From NCBI GenBank assembly GCA_020632575.1, contig JACKFH010000042.1, positions 1-30,042 on the forward strand: DNA of 30,042 nt, written 5' to 3'. Position numbers and translations under genes: made by a program. This document shows, one piece after another, positions 16,125 to 23,537 of the stretch (position 1 is the stretch's first letter; each line of letters begins with the position of its first letter). The notes beneath the pieces were generated by a model that did not search any database, was not told the origin of the DNA, and saw only the letters and a program-made list of their open reading frames with translations. The DNA comes from Candidatus Omnitrophota bacterium (GTDB lineage: Bacteria > Hinthialibacterota > Hinthialibacteria > OLB16).

Positions 16125-18377
16125 ATGACCTCCGCGCTTCCACTTCTCGTCACCCTCATCCTTCAAACCGCCTTGCCGACAGGCTCCGCACCCGAACCGA
16201 TTGTATGCCCTCACTTCCCCGATCGGGTTCATGCTTTTGTCTGGAGGAACTGGCCTTTGGTCCCGACTGAGCGGATGGCCGAAGTCCTGGAGACCAATCC
16301 AAAAAATGTGCTCGAGATGGGCCGGGCGATGGGGCTTGAAGGGCCGCCGGAGATTTCGGAGGAGCAGTGGCGGCGGTCGTATATCCCCATCATCCGACGA
16401 AATTGGCATTTACTGCCGTACGAGCAACTCCTGGAACTCCTCGATTGGAGCGAGGAGGAGATGGCGTTCACGCTGCGTGAGGACGATTTTCTGTATGTCA
16501 AACTGGGGAACCTGAAACCGAAGTGCGAACCTCTGGTCTACAAGGAACCAACCGACGCTACGCGCGCTCGGGAGGCCGAGATTGCGGCGACTCTTCAAAA
16601 CGTTTTTCCCAAGGGTGTCGGAGCTCCAGGGACTCCGCTTTTCGATTTCGTTCGGGAACTTTCCTCTCCGATGGAGGAGGAGGTCAAACCGATCAAGAGT
16701 TTGTTGAGTCCTCGATTTTGCTATTCGTATTTCGCGCTTTATGGCGATCCGCTGCTGGAACCGGAACTCGATCCCTTCCCTGAGGGATACCTCGAACGAC
16801 TGGCCGCCTCGGGTGTGGATGGAGTCTGGCTGCAGGGAGTCCTTTTCAAACTGGCCCCTTACCCCTGGGACCCGAAACTCAGCGAGGGGCATGAGACAAG
16901 ACTCGAAAACTTGCGGCAGCTGGTGGCGAGAGCGAAGGAGCATGGGATCGGAGTCTATCTTTACCTCAACGAACCGAGGTCGATGCCGCTCTCTTTCTTC
17001 GAAGATCGCCCCGAACTGAAGGGGGTGGTGGAGGGGGATTACGCGGCGGTCTGCACGAGCGCGACACCCGTTCAAGAATACCTCACAGAGGCGGTCGCGT
17101 ATGTCTGCCGTCAGGTTCCGGACCTCGCCGGATTCTTCACGATCACCGCCTCGGAAAACCTGACCAACTGCTGGTCTCATCATCGAGGGGAGGGTTGCCC
17201 GCGTTGTTCGAATCGCGAACCCTCGGAGGTGATCGCGGAGGTGGGGCAGCTCATTCAGGCGGGGATCGATTCGACCTCCAGCGAGGCGCGGTTAATCTCC
17301 TGGGACTGGGGTTGGAAGGATGAGTGGGCAAAGGGAATCATCGACCGACTGCCGAAGAAAGCGGCGCACATGAGCGTCTCGGAGTGGAGCATCCCGATCA
17401 AGCGCGGCGGCGTCGACAGCATGGTCGGGGAGTATTCCATTTCGACAATTGGCCCCGGGCCCAGAGCCACCCGTCACTGGGGCTACGCCCAAGATGCGGG
17501 GTTGGAAACCTTTGCAAAGATTCAGGGGAATAACACCTGGGAGATCTCCTCGGTCCCCTATATCCCAGCAGTGGAGAATGTCGCCCGTCACGCGGAGAAT
17601 CTGCGAGATCTCGACCTGGATGGAATGATGTTGGGTTGGACTTTGGGCGGACATCCCTCGCCCAACTTCGAGGTGATCGCCCGGATGGGCAGCGCCGAAC
17701 ACCCGAGCGTCGAGGAGGCGATGAATGAGACGGCAATCGACCGATACGGGGAGGCGCTCGCCGGTTCGGTGGTTGAGGCTTGGAAGGCGTATAGCGCGGC
17801 CTTCAGCGAGTACCCCTACCACATTGGGGTGATGTATAACGGTCCCCAACAGATGGGTCCGGCAAACCCGTTATGGGAGAAACCGACAGGCTATTCGAGT
17901 TCGATGGTCGGTTTCCCCTACGATGACCTCAACAGTTGGCGGGCGGTCTACCCCGTGGATGTTTTCATCGGCCAGTTCCAGAAAATGGCCGATGGTTTTC
18001 GCGAGGCTCAATCCCGATTGAAAGAGTTGACGGCGGGAGTGGAACTCACCGCCAATCAAGCCAAGAAACTCCAGCTGGAATTGGACACCGCAGAGGTCTG
18101 TTCCCTGCACTTTCAAAGTGTGGCCAACCAAAGCCGGTTCGTCCAATTGCGAGACCGGCTTCTCAGCTCCTCGGAAGCCAAGGAACAAAGCAAGATCATA
18201 TCGGAGATCTTAAAAGTCCTGGAATCGGAAAAGCAGGTGGCGATTCGCCTTCACGAAATCCAATCCCGGGAATCGCGCTTCGGTTTCGAGGCGACCAACC
18301 ATTATTTCTATATCCCCATCGACTTGGCGGAAAAGGTTCTGAATGTGGTCGATCTGATCGGAAAGTATTCACGGTAG
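16125..18377 (+). CDS. secreted glycosidase-like TIM-barrel protein
   Basis: 750 residues from ATG 16125, which has AAGGA about 8 nt upstream; a GTG at 16059 is in frame but less likely. The N-terminus is a short signal peptide (ALPLLVTLILQTALPTGSA). A central region (about 225-480) reads as a barrel with strands such as VDGVWLQGVLF, GIGVYLYLNEP, AGFFTITASEN and ARLISWDWGW, in the style of GH20/GH67-like enzymes. A CPRCSN segment could bind a metal or form a disulphide. The C-terminus is helical and ends with FGFEATNHYFYIPIDLAEKV, a phrase I associate with related proteins of Lentisphaerae/Verrucomicrobia. I cannot assign a GH family or the catalytic acids. Confidence 0.7.
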   Translation: MTSALPLLVTLILQTALPTGSAPEPIVCPHFPDRVHAFVWRNWPLVPTERMAEVLETNPKNVLEMGRAMGLEGPPEISEEQWRRSYIPIIRRNWHLLPYEQLLELLDWSEEEMAFTLREDDFLYVKLGNLKPKCEPLVYKEPTDATRAREAEIAATLQNVFPKGVGAPGTPLFDFVRELSSPMEEEVKPIKSLLSPRFCYSYFALYGDPLLEPELDPFPEGYLERLAASGVDGVWLQGVLFKLAPYPWDPKLSEGHETRLENLRQLVARAKEHGIGVYLYLNEPRSMPLSFFEDRPELKGVVEGDYAAVCTSATPVQEYLTEAVAYVCRQVPDLAGFFTITASENLTNCWSHHRGEGCPRCSNREPSEVIAEVGQLIQAGIDSTSSEARLISWDWGWKDEWAKGIIDRLPKKAAHMSVSEWSIPIKRGGVDSMVGEYSISTIGPGPRATRHWGYAQDAGLETFAKIQGNNTWEISSVPYIPAVENVARHAENLRDLDLDGMMLGWTLGGHPSPNFEVIARMGSAEHPSVEEAMNETAIDRYGEALAGSVVEAWKAYSAAFSEYPYHIGVMYNGPQQMGPANPLWEKPTGYSSSMVGFPYDDLNSWRAVYPVDVFIGQFQKMADGFREAQSRLKELTAGVELTANQAKKLQLELDTAEVCSLHFQSVANQSRFVQLRDRLLSSSEAKEQSKIISEILKVLESEKQVAIRLHEIQSRESRFGFEATNHYFYIPIDLAEKVLNVVDLIGKYSR

Positions 18378-18416
18378 CTGGCAACTCATTTGCCGGACCT
18401 CCGCCCTTCTCCATGC

Positions 18417-18487
18417 CGTGGGAGCGGCTTCCAACCGCGATTGCAGGTCAGGGAGCACCCCCTTCGCGGCTGGAAGCCGCTCCCACG
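18417..18487. repeat. REP-like inverted pair
   Basis: Two 24-bp arms face each other (18417-18440 and 18464-18487, 23 of 24 bases complementary) around a 23-bp spacer. The core GTGGGAGCGGCTTCCA with a CCGCGA end is like the dispersed REP/BIME elements of many genomes. It lies 40 bp after the preceding stop and may also act as an mRNA 3'-end stabiliser. Confidence 0.75.
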
Positions 18488-18541
18488 TGGGGCGGGGGGG
18501 GTGGCACGGACTAATGGAATTGGGGGGAGAAAAATTAGGGG

Positions 18542-18570
18542 TTGACAACAATTGTTAAAACAACTATTGT
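18542..18570 (+). promoter_or_regulatory. marR promoter, predicted leaderless start
   Basis: A perfect TTGACA (18542-18547), 17 bp, TATTGT (18565-18570, 4 of 6). The -10 ends 6 bp before ATG 18577 and there is no Shine-Dalgarno, so the transcript would begin at or next to the start codon. Confidence 0.6.
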
Positions 18571-18577
18571 TTAAACA
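18549..18577 (+). promoter_or_regulatory. putative MarR operator, copy 1
   Basis: A 29-bp AT-rich element beginning CAATTGTT and ending with the perfect palindrome TGTTTAAACA (18568-18577). A second palindrome AACAATTGTT (18547-18556) overlaps its left end. It spans the promoter spacer, the -10 and the first base of the start codon, so binding would block RNA polymerase. It matches copy 2 (19061-19089, opposite orientation) at 22 of 29 positions. Confidence 0.65.
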
Positions 18578-19041
18578 TGATGACTAAGACGCTGCAAGAT
18601 GAGATCAAACGATCGCGGCCATTCGAGTGCCTGGAGGAAGAGGTGGCGCTCAACCTGGCGCGGACACAAGCGCATCTGGCGGAGCCGGTCTACAAGTTGC
18701 TCAAGCAGGAAAAACTGAGCGGTCCGCTCCACAATATCCTGCGAATTCTGCTGGGGGCTGAGCCAGATGGACTCCCTTCCCTGGAGATTGCGGACAGGAT
18801 GGTCACACGGGTTCCGGATATAACCCGTTTGGTTGACCGGCTGGAGCAGGCGAACTTGGTGAAACGGGAACGTTCGACCGAGGATCGCCGTGTGGTGCGG
18901 GTCCGGATCACCCCGGAAGGGAAAGAAAAAGTCGAATCTTTGAAGCCAAAGCTGTTGGACCTACACCGGGATCAGTTCACCTCCTTGAACCGGAAAGAAC
19001 TGCAGGAGTTGAACCGACTCTTGGTCAAAGCAAGAAGGTGA
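18577..19041 (+). CDS. MarR family transcriptional regulator with one cysteine
   Basis: 154 residues. The winged helix-turn-helix is clear: PSLEIADRMVTRVPDITRLV (about 66-85) as the HTH, then a wing with STEDRRVVRVRITPEGKE (about 98-115), with dimerisation helices at both ends. MarR proteins bind palindromes as dimers and release DNA on ligand binding or thiol oxidation. The only cysteine is Cys18 in PFECLEE, a position reminiscent of the reactive N-terminal Cys of OhrR-type sensors. It is followed by pirin, cupin and DoxX genes, with matching elements before marR and before pirin, so it probably represses itself and them. Start ATG 18577 or the adjacent ATG 18580. Confidence 0.92.
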   Translation: MMTKTLQDEIKRSRPFECLEEEVALNLARTQAHLAEPVYKLLKQEKLSGPLHNILRILLGAEPDGLPSLEIADRMVTRVPDITRLVDRLEQANLVKRERSTEDRRVVRVRITPEGKEKVESLKPKLLDLHRDQFTSLNRKELQELNRLLVKARR

Positions 19042-19060
19042 GTTTTTTTGGAGAGTTACT

Positions 19061-19089
19061 TGTTTAAACAACAATACGTAAAACAATTG
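19061..19089 (-). promoter_or_regulatory. putative MarR operator, copy 2
   Basis: On the plus strand it begins TGTTTAAACA (part of a perfect 12-bp palindrome TTGTTTAAACAA, 19060-19071) and ends CAATTG (19084-19089). The spacing between the two cores is exactly that of copy 1, in inverted orientation. It lies 14 bp before the pirin start, overlapping the expected promoter, which I could not resolve clearly. Confidence 0.6.
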
Positions 19090-19103
19090 ATCAGGAAGGA
19101 GAC

Positions 19104-19805
19104 ATGACCATGCAAACCATCAGAAAAGCGAAGGAGAGAGGCGGATTCGATTTCGGTTGGTTAGACACCAAGCACACGTTTTCTTTTGGCGAGTATCAGG
19201 ACCGCGATCACATGGGATTCCGCACACTGCGAGTGATCAACGAGGATTGGGTTCAGCCCGGGACCGGTTTCGGAACCCATGGCCATCGCGACATGGAGAT
19301 TATTTCTTATGTGGTTTCGGGGCAAGTCCAACACCGTGACAGCCAGGGGCATAGCGAGGTCCTCTCCGCGGGCGAATTCCAGGCGATGAGCGCCGGGACC
19401 GGGATTGAACACAGCGAGTGGAACCCCTCGAACGAACCGTTCCATCTCTATCAGATCTGGATACGACCGGATCGAAAGGGGCATACGCCTCGTTACCGGG
19501 ATTGGGCTCCGGAGGGAACACTCGCTCCAGGGGAGGCGAGGCTCGTGGTTTCGCCGGATGGAGGCAATGGCGCGCTCACGATTCACCAGGACGCTTACCT
19601 CCATCAAGTTATGGTGAGCCGAAGGAACCCGTTTTCGTATACACTCGACCAGGATCGCCACGTTTGGGTCCAGGCGGTTTCAGGAGAGGGAACAGTAAAC
19701 GGGACCCCGGTCAATGCGGGGGACGGTGTCGCGGTTTCCGACGAAACGCTGGTGACCCTGGAGAGCGAGGAAGATTTCGAGGCGCTGTTGTTCGACCTCG
19801 GCTAA
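19104..19805 (+). CDS. pirin family protein (YhhW type)
   Basis: 233 residues, with AGGAAGGAG just before ATG 19104 (ATG 19110 is also possible). A bicupin with the metal site in the N-terminal cupin: THGHRDME (His 59, His 61) and GIEHSEWN (His 103, Glu 105), as in E. coli YhhW, which has quercetin 2,3-dioxygenase activity in vitro. Other family phrases are GWLDTKHTFSFGEY and MGFRTLRVINED. The physiological substrate of pirins is mostly unknown; they often sit with regulators of electrophile or redox stress. First of three closely spaced genes (10-nt gap to the cupin). Confidence 0.95.
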   Translation: MTMQTIRKAKERGGFDFGWLDTKHTFSFGEYQDRDHMGFRTLRVINEDWVQPGTGFGTHGHRDMEIISYVVSGQVQHRDSQGHSEVLSAGEFQAMSAGTGIEHSEWNPSNEPFHLYQIWIRPDRKGHTPRYRDWAPEGTLAPGEARLVVSPDGGNGALTIHQDAYLHQVMVSRRNPFSYTLDQDRHVWVQAVSGEGTVNGTPVNAGDGVAVSDETLVTLESEEDFEALLFDLG

Positions 19806-19815
19806 GGAGAAACCG

Positions 19816-20253
19816 ATGAACGAAACGGTAGCAATTGTGGGTGACATTTACCGGATGCTGGCCACCGGCAAAGAGACGAATGGGGCTTACGCCCTCATTG
19901 ATGCTCGAGTCTTTCCTGGAGGAGGTCCACCCCCTCATGTCCATTCCAGAGAGGAGGAAGGATTTTATGTCCTGGAGGGGGAAGTGGCCTTTTATAAAGG
20001 CGAGGAACGGATTGTGGCCAAAGCGGGGGACTCGGTGCACCTACTGCGAGGAGAACCTCATCGATTCAAGAACGAGACCGCAGAAATGGCGAAGATGTTG
20101 ATCTGGGTCGCTCCAGCTGGAGCGGAGCAAATGTTTCTCGAGATCGGAGAAGCGGTGGAGGATCTCAACACTCCTCCTAAGATCACCGAAAAGCAGATTG
20201 CCCACCTGATGGAAGTGGCGCTGAAAAAATACGGCATTGAAATCTTGACATGA
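19816..20253 (+). CDS. small cupin domain protein
   Basis: 145 residues, single cupin, AAGGAG 7 nt before ATG 19816. Motif 1 is GGGPPPHVHSREEEGFYVLEG (His 41, His 43, Glu 47 as ligands) and motif 2 is GDSVHLLRGEPHRFKN with His 82 as the fourth ligand. All four metal ligands are present, so it is probably an active dioxygenase, isomerase or sensor-like metal cupin, similar to quercetin dioxygenase-like proteins. The C-terminal helices (about 110-145) are outside the barrel. Cotranscribed with pirin and DoxX. Confidence 0.9.
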   Translation: MNETVAIVGDIYRMLATGKETNGAYALIDARVFPGGGPPPHVHSREEEGFYVLEGEVAFYKGEERIVAKAGDSVHLLRGEPHRFKNETAEMAKMLIWVAPAGAEQMFLEIGEAVEDLNTPPKITEKQIAHLMEVALKKYGIEILT

Positions 20254-20288
20254 ATGGATCGGATGCGATCCCCGAAAGGAGACACACC

Positions 20289-20732
20289 ATGAACCCAACT
20301 CTCAAGAACTACCTGACAATTATGGGAAGAGCGATGATTGTGCTGATCTTTCTGATGAGCGCGGTGGGCAACAAGATCCCCAACTACGGCAGTGTGGTCC
20401 AGTACATGGCGGGCGAGGGAGTTCCCGCGCCGAGCATCCTGCTGGCGGGGGCTATTGTCTTCCTGATCGCGGGGTCGGTGTCCATTCTGATCGGCTTCCG
20501 AGCCCGGACCGGGGCCATCCTTTTGTTTGTCTTCCTGGTCATGGCGACCTATTTCTTCCATGACTTTTGGACCTTCGACGATCCAGGGGACCGTCAGCAG
20601 CAGACGATTCAGTTCATGAAGAATCTCTCGATGATGGGAACGATGTTGTTCATCATGGCCAATGGTTCGGGACCGATGAGTCTTGACGGACAAAATCCCT
20701 CCCACGAGAAGGCGCCCTCCAGCGTTGAATGA
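20289..20732 (+). CDS. DoxX family membrane protein
   Basis: 147 residues from ATG 20289, which has AAAGGAGA 7-8 nt upstream. The in-frame ATG at 20250 overlaps the cupin stop and is less well supported. Four membrane helices fit the DoxX fold: about 6-24, 44-65, 70-88 and 112-128. The N-terminal RAMIVLIFLMSAVGNKIPNY and the middle GFRARTGAILLFVFLVMATYFFHDFW are typical. DoxX-like proteins are linked to respiratory or thiol-redox functions (for example the mycobacterial DoxX-SodA-SseA complex). Third gene of the putative MarR-controlled operon. Confidence 0.9.
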   Translation: MNPTLKNYLTIMGRAMIVLIFLMSAVGNKIPNYGSVVQYMAGEGVPAPSILLAGAIVFLIAGSVSILIGFRARTGAILLFVFLVMATYFFHDFWTFDDPGDRQQQTIQFMKNLSMMGTMLFIMANGSGPMSLDGQNPSHEKAPSSVE

Positions 20733-20770
20733 CAACTGAACCTCAGGGATCGATATCCAGTGGCATCGAC

Positions 20771-20805
20771 GGTGATGGGAGATTGGACTAGGATCTCCCA
20801 TCACC
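20771..20805. terminator. strong hairpin after doxX
   Basis: A perfect 13-bp inverted repeat, GGTGATGGGAGAT (20771-20783) and ATCTCCCATCACC (20793-20805), with a 9-nt loop. No T-run follows, so it may end mRNA decay or act with another factor rather than as a textbook intrinsic terminator. It separates the pirin operon from the DUF1080 gene. Confidence 0.5.
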
Positions 20806-20840
20806 TTGAAGAATATGAAGAGGTTTTGGAGGAAATTGCC

Positions 20841-21872
20841 ATGTCAAGGATTGGGTATCCCATTTTTGTTTGCTGTTTGTTGTCGTTTGTGCTGATTTCC
20901 CAGGGGGGATGTGAGGAATCGGTCGAGCTATCCGATTTTGACCCCGCGAAGGTCGACCCGCTCATGGGGAATTATGTCGGAACATACGAAATCTGGGGAT
21001 GGGAACCGGCCCATGCCGAAGCGCAAGTGATTCCAGAAGGTGGAAACGACTACCGTGTTCGCATCGCGGTTGAGCCGGCCGAGGGAGATGTGTGGGGAAT
21101 CCAAGGCGAGTTTCATGGGAAGAAGAAAGGCGAGAAGATCTCTTTTTCCGGCGAGTCCGGCGGAGTCGAGTGGGAGGGAACGATCGCGGATGGAGTCCTG
21201 AATGCCTCCTTCCCGAGCGATTACGGCGGAACCTTTGAACTCAAGCACGAGGCAAAAAACTCCCCAAAAGCCGGCATGGCGCCCCCGGAGGGAGCGATCG
21301 TGTTATTGCCCTATAAGGACGGGACACCCCCCGACCTTTCCGCTTGGGAGAACCAGAGTTGGCAGGCCCTTGCGGATGGAACCATGTTGGTCGGGGACGG
21401 TCCACAGGTCTCCAAACAAGAGTTTGGGGATCATCGTCTGCATTTGGAGTTCGCCACCCCTTACCTTCCCGACAAAAGAGGACAAGGGAGAGGGAACAGC
21501 GGTCTCTACATCCAAGGGCGTTATGAGGCCCAGGTCCTGGACTCCTATGGTCTCATTCAACGTGGGGGGGATATCGGATCCTTTTACAAAATGGCGGTTC
21601 CTCGCCTCAATGCGGCATTGCCGCCGTTGTATTGGCAGACTTACGATATCACTTTCCGCGCGCCTCGTATGAACGAGGATGGATCCGCGAAGGAACACGC
21701 ACGACTGACTGTGGAATTGAACGGCGCGGTGATCCACGATGACCGGGTTCTCGAGGGGCCGACGGCGGGTGGCATCTCGGGAGAAGAGGCGGCGAAGGGG
21801 CCGATCATGTTGCAGGATCACGGGAACCAAGTGCGCTACCGGAACATCTGGGTGGTGGAAACTGAGGACTGA
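20841..21872 (+). CDS. secreted DUF1080 (3-keto-disaccharide hydrolase type) protein
   Basis: 343 residues from ATG 20841, with GGAGG 8 nt upstream; the frame is open from 20760 but that start lacks support. The N-terminal hydrophobic stretch ends in SQGGC, a weak lipobox, so it may be a lipoprotein. Residues about 25-140 are a small beta domain of unknown type; residues about 150-343 match DUF1080 (PF06439, concanavalin-like fold): GNSGLYIQGRYEAQVLDSYG, then WQTYDITFRAPR, LNGAVIHD and GPIMLQDHGNQVRYRNIWV. Family members cleave 3-keto-sugars or bind glycans and are abundant in Planctomycetes and Verrucomicrobia. Confidence 0.9.
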   Translation: MSRIGYPIFVCCLLSFVLISQGGCEESVELSDFDPAKVDPLMGNYVGTYEIWGWEPAHAEAQVIPEGGNDYRVRIAVEPAEGDVWGIQGEFHGKKKGEKISFSGESGGVEWEGTIADGVLNASFPSDYGGTFELKHEAKNSPKAGMAPPEGAIVLLPYKDGTPPDLSAWENQSWQALADGTMLVGDGPQVSKQEFGDHRLHLEFATPYLPDKRGQGRGNSGLYIQGRYEAQVLDSYGLIQRGGDIGSFYKMAVPRLNAALPPLYWQTYDITFRAPRMNEDGSAKEHARLTVELNGAVIHDDRVLEGPTAGGISGEEAAKGPIMLQDHGNQVRYRNIWVVETED

Positions 21873-22031
21873 ATGATATCTTCACACAAGCCCGAATAGA
21901 CCTGGGCTTATTCGACTTGCCACCGAAAAGAAAAGATGTCTCTTGAATAAACTTTAATGTGGAAATCGTGTAGGTTTTTCTTGACGGTTCAGTGAACCCG
22001 CTAAGAAAAAAAAGAACAAGTTGACTAAATA

Positions 22032-22778
22032 ATGAAAATACTTGTCGTCGCTGACCTACACTACAGCCTCCCCCAATTGGATTGGCTCGAAAAAATGGCG
22101 GAGGAGATCGATTTGCTCATCATCGCGGGAGATCTCCTCGATCTCGCCGGATTCGCCGATTTGGACACACAGATTGTGGTGGTCCGAAAATACCTGGAGC
22201 GTCTTCGCGCCAAGACGAAAGTGTTCGTCTGTTCCGGCAATCATGATGGCGATGTTCGGAATGAAGGCGATGAGGTGGTGGCGGAGTGGCTTCAAAAAGC
22301 GCGCCGCGAGAATCTCTTTGTCGATGGCGATGGGTTTGATTTCGGAAAGGGGCGAATCACGGTGCTCCCCTGGTGGGATGGCCCGATCACCCGGGGGCAG
22401 ATGGTGGAGATCCTCGACCGGGAGACCGCCGAATCTAAAACCTGCTGGTTCCTTATTCACCACGCGCCTCCCAACGAATCGCCTATCTCACGCGTGAGAA
22501 ACAGCGACCAGGGAGACGCGTTTTTCAGAGAGACCCTCCTAAGATTGAAACCCGATTTCGCTTTTAGCGGCCATATTCACAACCCGCCTTTTAGCGACCA
22601 AGGTTCCTGGATCGATAAAATTGGCTCCACATGGGTGTTTAATCCTGGTAAGCAATTAGGTCCTTTCCCGTCTCATATCATGATCGATCTGGAGACGATG
22701 AAGGCTCAATGGACCTCGGTCTATGGAATCGAGGAAGCGAATTTGAATGGGGAAGGTGTGGAACTGGCCGCTCCGTAA
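22032..22778 (+). CDS. calcineurin-like metallophosphoesterase
   Basis: 248 residues. All five metal-binding blocks are present: DLH (Asp 8, His 10), GDLLD (Asp 34), GNHD (69-72), a FLIHHAPP histidine and SGHIH near the C-terminus, giving a two-metal phosphoesterase centre. No signal peptide, so it is cytoplasmic. The compact size fits small phosphodiesterases of the YfcE/MJ0936 style, but the substrate is not readable. No Shine-Dalgarno is visible before ATG 22032. A TTGACG at 21981-21986 might be a -35, but no convincing -10 follows. Convergent with the cNMP-binding-fold gene 14 bp away. Confidence 0.93.
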   Translation: MKILVVADLHYSLPQLDWLEKMAEEIDLLIIAGDLLDLAGFADLDTQIVVVRKYLERLRAKTKVFVCSGNHDGDVRNEGDEVVAEWLQKARRENLFVDGDGFDFGKGRITVLPWWDGPITRGQMVEILDRETAESKTCWFLIHHAPPNESPISRVRNSDQGDAFFRETLLRLKPDFAFSGHIHNPPFSDQGSWIDKIGSTWVFNPGKQLGPFPSHIMIDLETMKAQWTSVYGIEEANLNGEGVELAAP

Positions 22779-22792
22779 AGAAACGAGCGCGG

Positions 22793-23266
22793 TCACTGCT
22801 CCTCGAAGGAACGTCTCTCCACATTGCGGGGATGTTTGGTCATGAGGGTGTCGAGCACCTCGTCCACCATGTTGACGTGGTCGTCGAATTGTCTGAACTG
22901 AGATTTGACATCCACCAGGTATCGGTTGAGCGAATCGAGACGGCGGGCCAGGATTTCGGCGACATACATGGCCGCCTCGGGGTGCCAGGTAAGGACTTTT
23001 TTAGCGTCCTCGACCACATAGAACTCGCTTTCGGTCGCCGCCCTGACGGTCGCTGTGTGATTCTTGTTCAAGAGAATGGCCATTTCTCCGAAAACCGCCA
23101 GTTCCTCGGACACCTCGGTGATGGAGACGCCATCCTTCAGAACCTCCACCGCACCGTTCTTCAAGAGAAAGACTTGTTTGTCGGTCCCGCCCTGGTGCAT
23201 CAACACCTCGCCGGGCTGCAGCTTCCGGACAGGGAGTTCGCTCAAGAATTCGTTCAAAGTCTCCAT
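22793..23266 (-). CDS. stand-alone cyclic nucleotide-binding-fold protein
   Basis: 157 residues, start ATG 23266 with GAGG about 7 nt upstream. Residues about 8-110 are a cNMP-binding beta roll: LQPGEVLMHQGGTDKQVFLL, then the phosphate-binding cassette FGEMAILLNKNHTATVRA (59-76). At the place of the cassette arginine that normally contacts the cyclic phosphate there is His 70, so cAMP/cGMP binding may be lost or altered. There is no helix-turn-helix; the C-terminus (about 100-157) is helical and could dimerise. It is probably a partner or regulatory subunit rather than a transcription factor. Confidence 0.9.
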   Translation of the reverse strand: METLNEFLSELPVRKLQPGEVLMHQGGTDKQVFLLKNGAVEVLKDGVSITEVSEELAVFGEMAILLNKNHTATVRAATESEFYVVEDAKKVLTWHPEAAMYVAEILARRLDSLNRYLVDVKSQFRQFDDHVNMVDEVLDTLMTKHPRNVERRSFEEQ

Positions 23267-23291
23267 GAATGACCTCGCGATCTTTTCATTA

Positions 23292-23320
23292 TTTCTACTA
23301 TTTTATGAAGTGATTGACAA
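23292..23320 (-). promoter_or_regulatory. possible promoter for the cNMP-fold gene
   Basis: On the minus strand TTGTCA (23320-23315), 17 bp, TAGAAA (23297-23292), placing a start about 20 nt before ATG 23266. The match is moderate in an AT-rich stretch. Confidence 0.3.
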
Positions 23321-23502
23321 GGATCTGGTATGCTTGACCTTGTCTCCTTCCCTCTCGCCTTTCTCGCTTTGACACTCCCCGTGACAAGCCTCCTGACAAT
23401 AGGGTGTCGGGGGGCCCTGCTAAGTTGCCAACATGTCAGGAACCCCCGGGTCCAACCCAACGAAAAGAGGATCAGCGCCATGAAGAATGCATTGATCGGA
23501 AA

Positions 23503-23530
23503 TTGACTCTCATGTCATTCCCCATACAAT
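23503..23530 (+). promoter_or_regulatory. promoter of bshB1-like gene, predicted leaderless start
   Basis: TTGACT (23503-23508), 16 bp, TACAAT (23525-23530); each box matches 5 of 6. The -10 ends 7 bp before ATG 23538 and no Shine-Dalgarno is present, so the mRNA would start at or beside the ATG. Confidence 0.55.
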
Positions 23531-23537
23531 TACCTCC

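Noticed and set aside
21888..21914. Interleaved complementary segments AGCCC-GAATA and GGGCT-TATTC after the DUF1080 gene, suggestive of a pseudoknot
   Set aside because: Both connecting loops would have zero length, which is not sterically possible; only one short 5-6-bp hairpin at a time could form, too weak to call.
23314..23334. TTGACA at 23314 as a plus-strand promoter for the bshB1-like gene
   Set aside because: No -10 at 15-19 bp, and it is over 200 bp from the gene; the closer TTGACT/TACAAT pair at 23503 is better.
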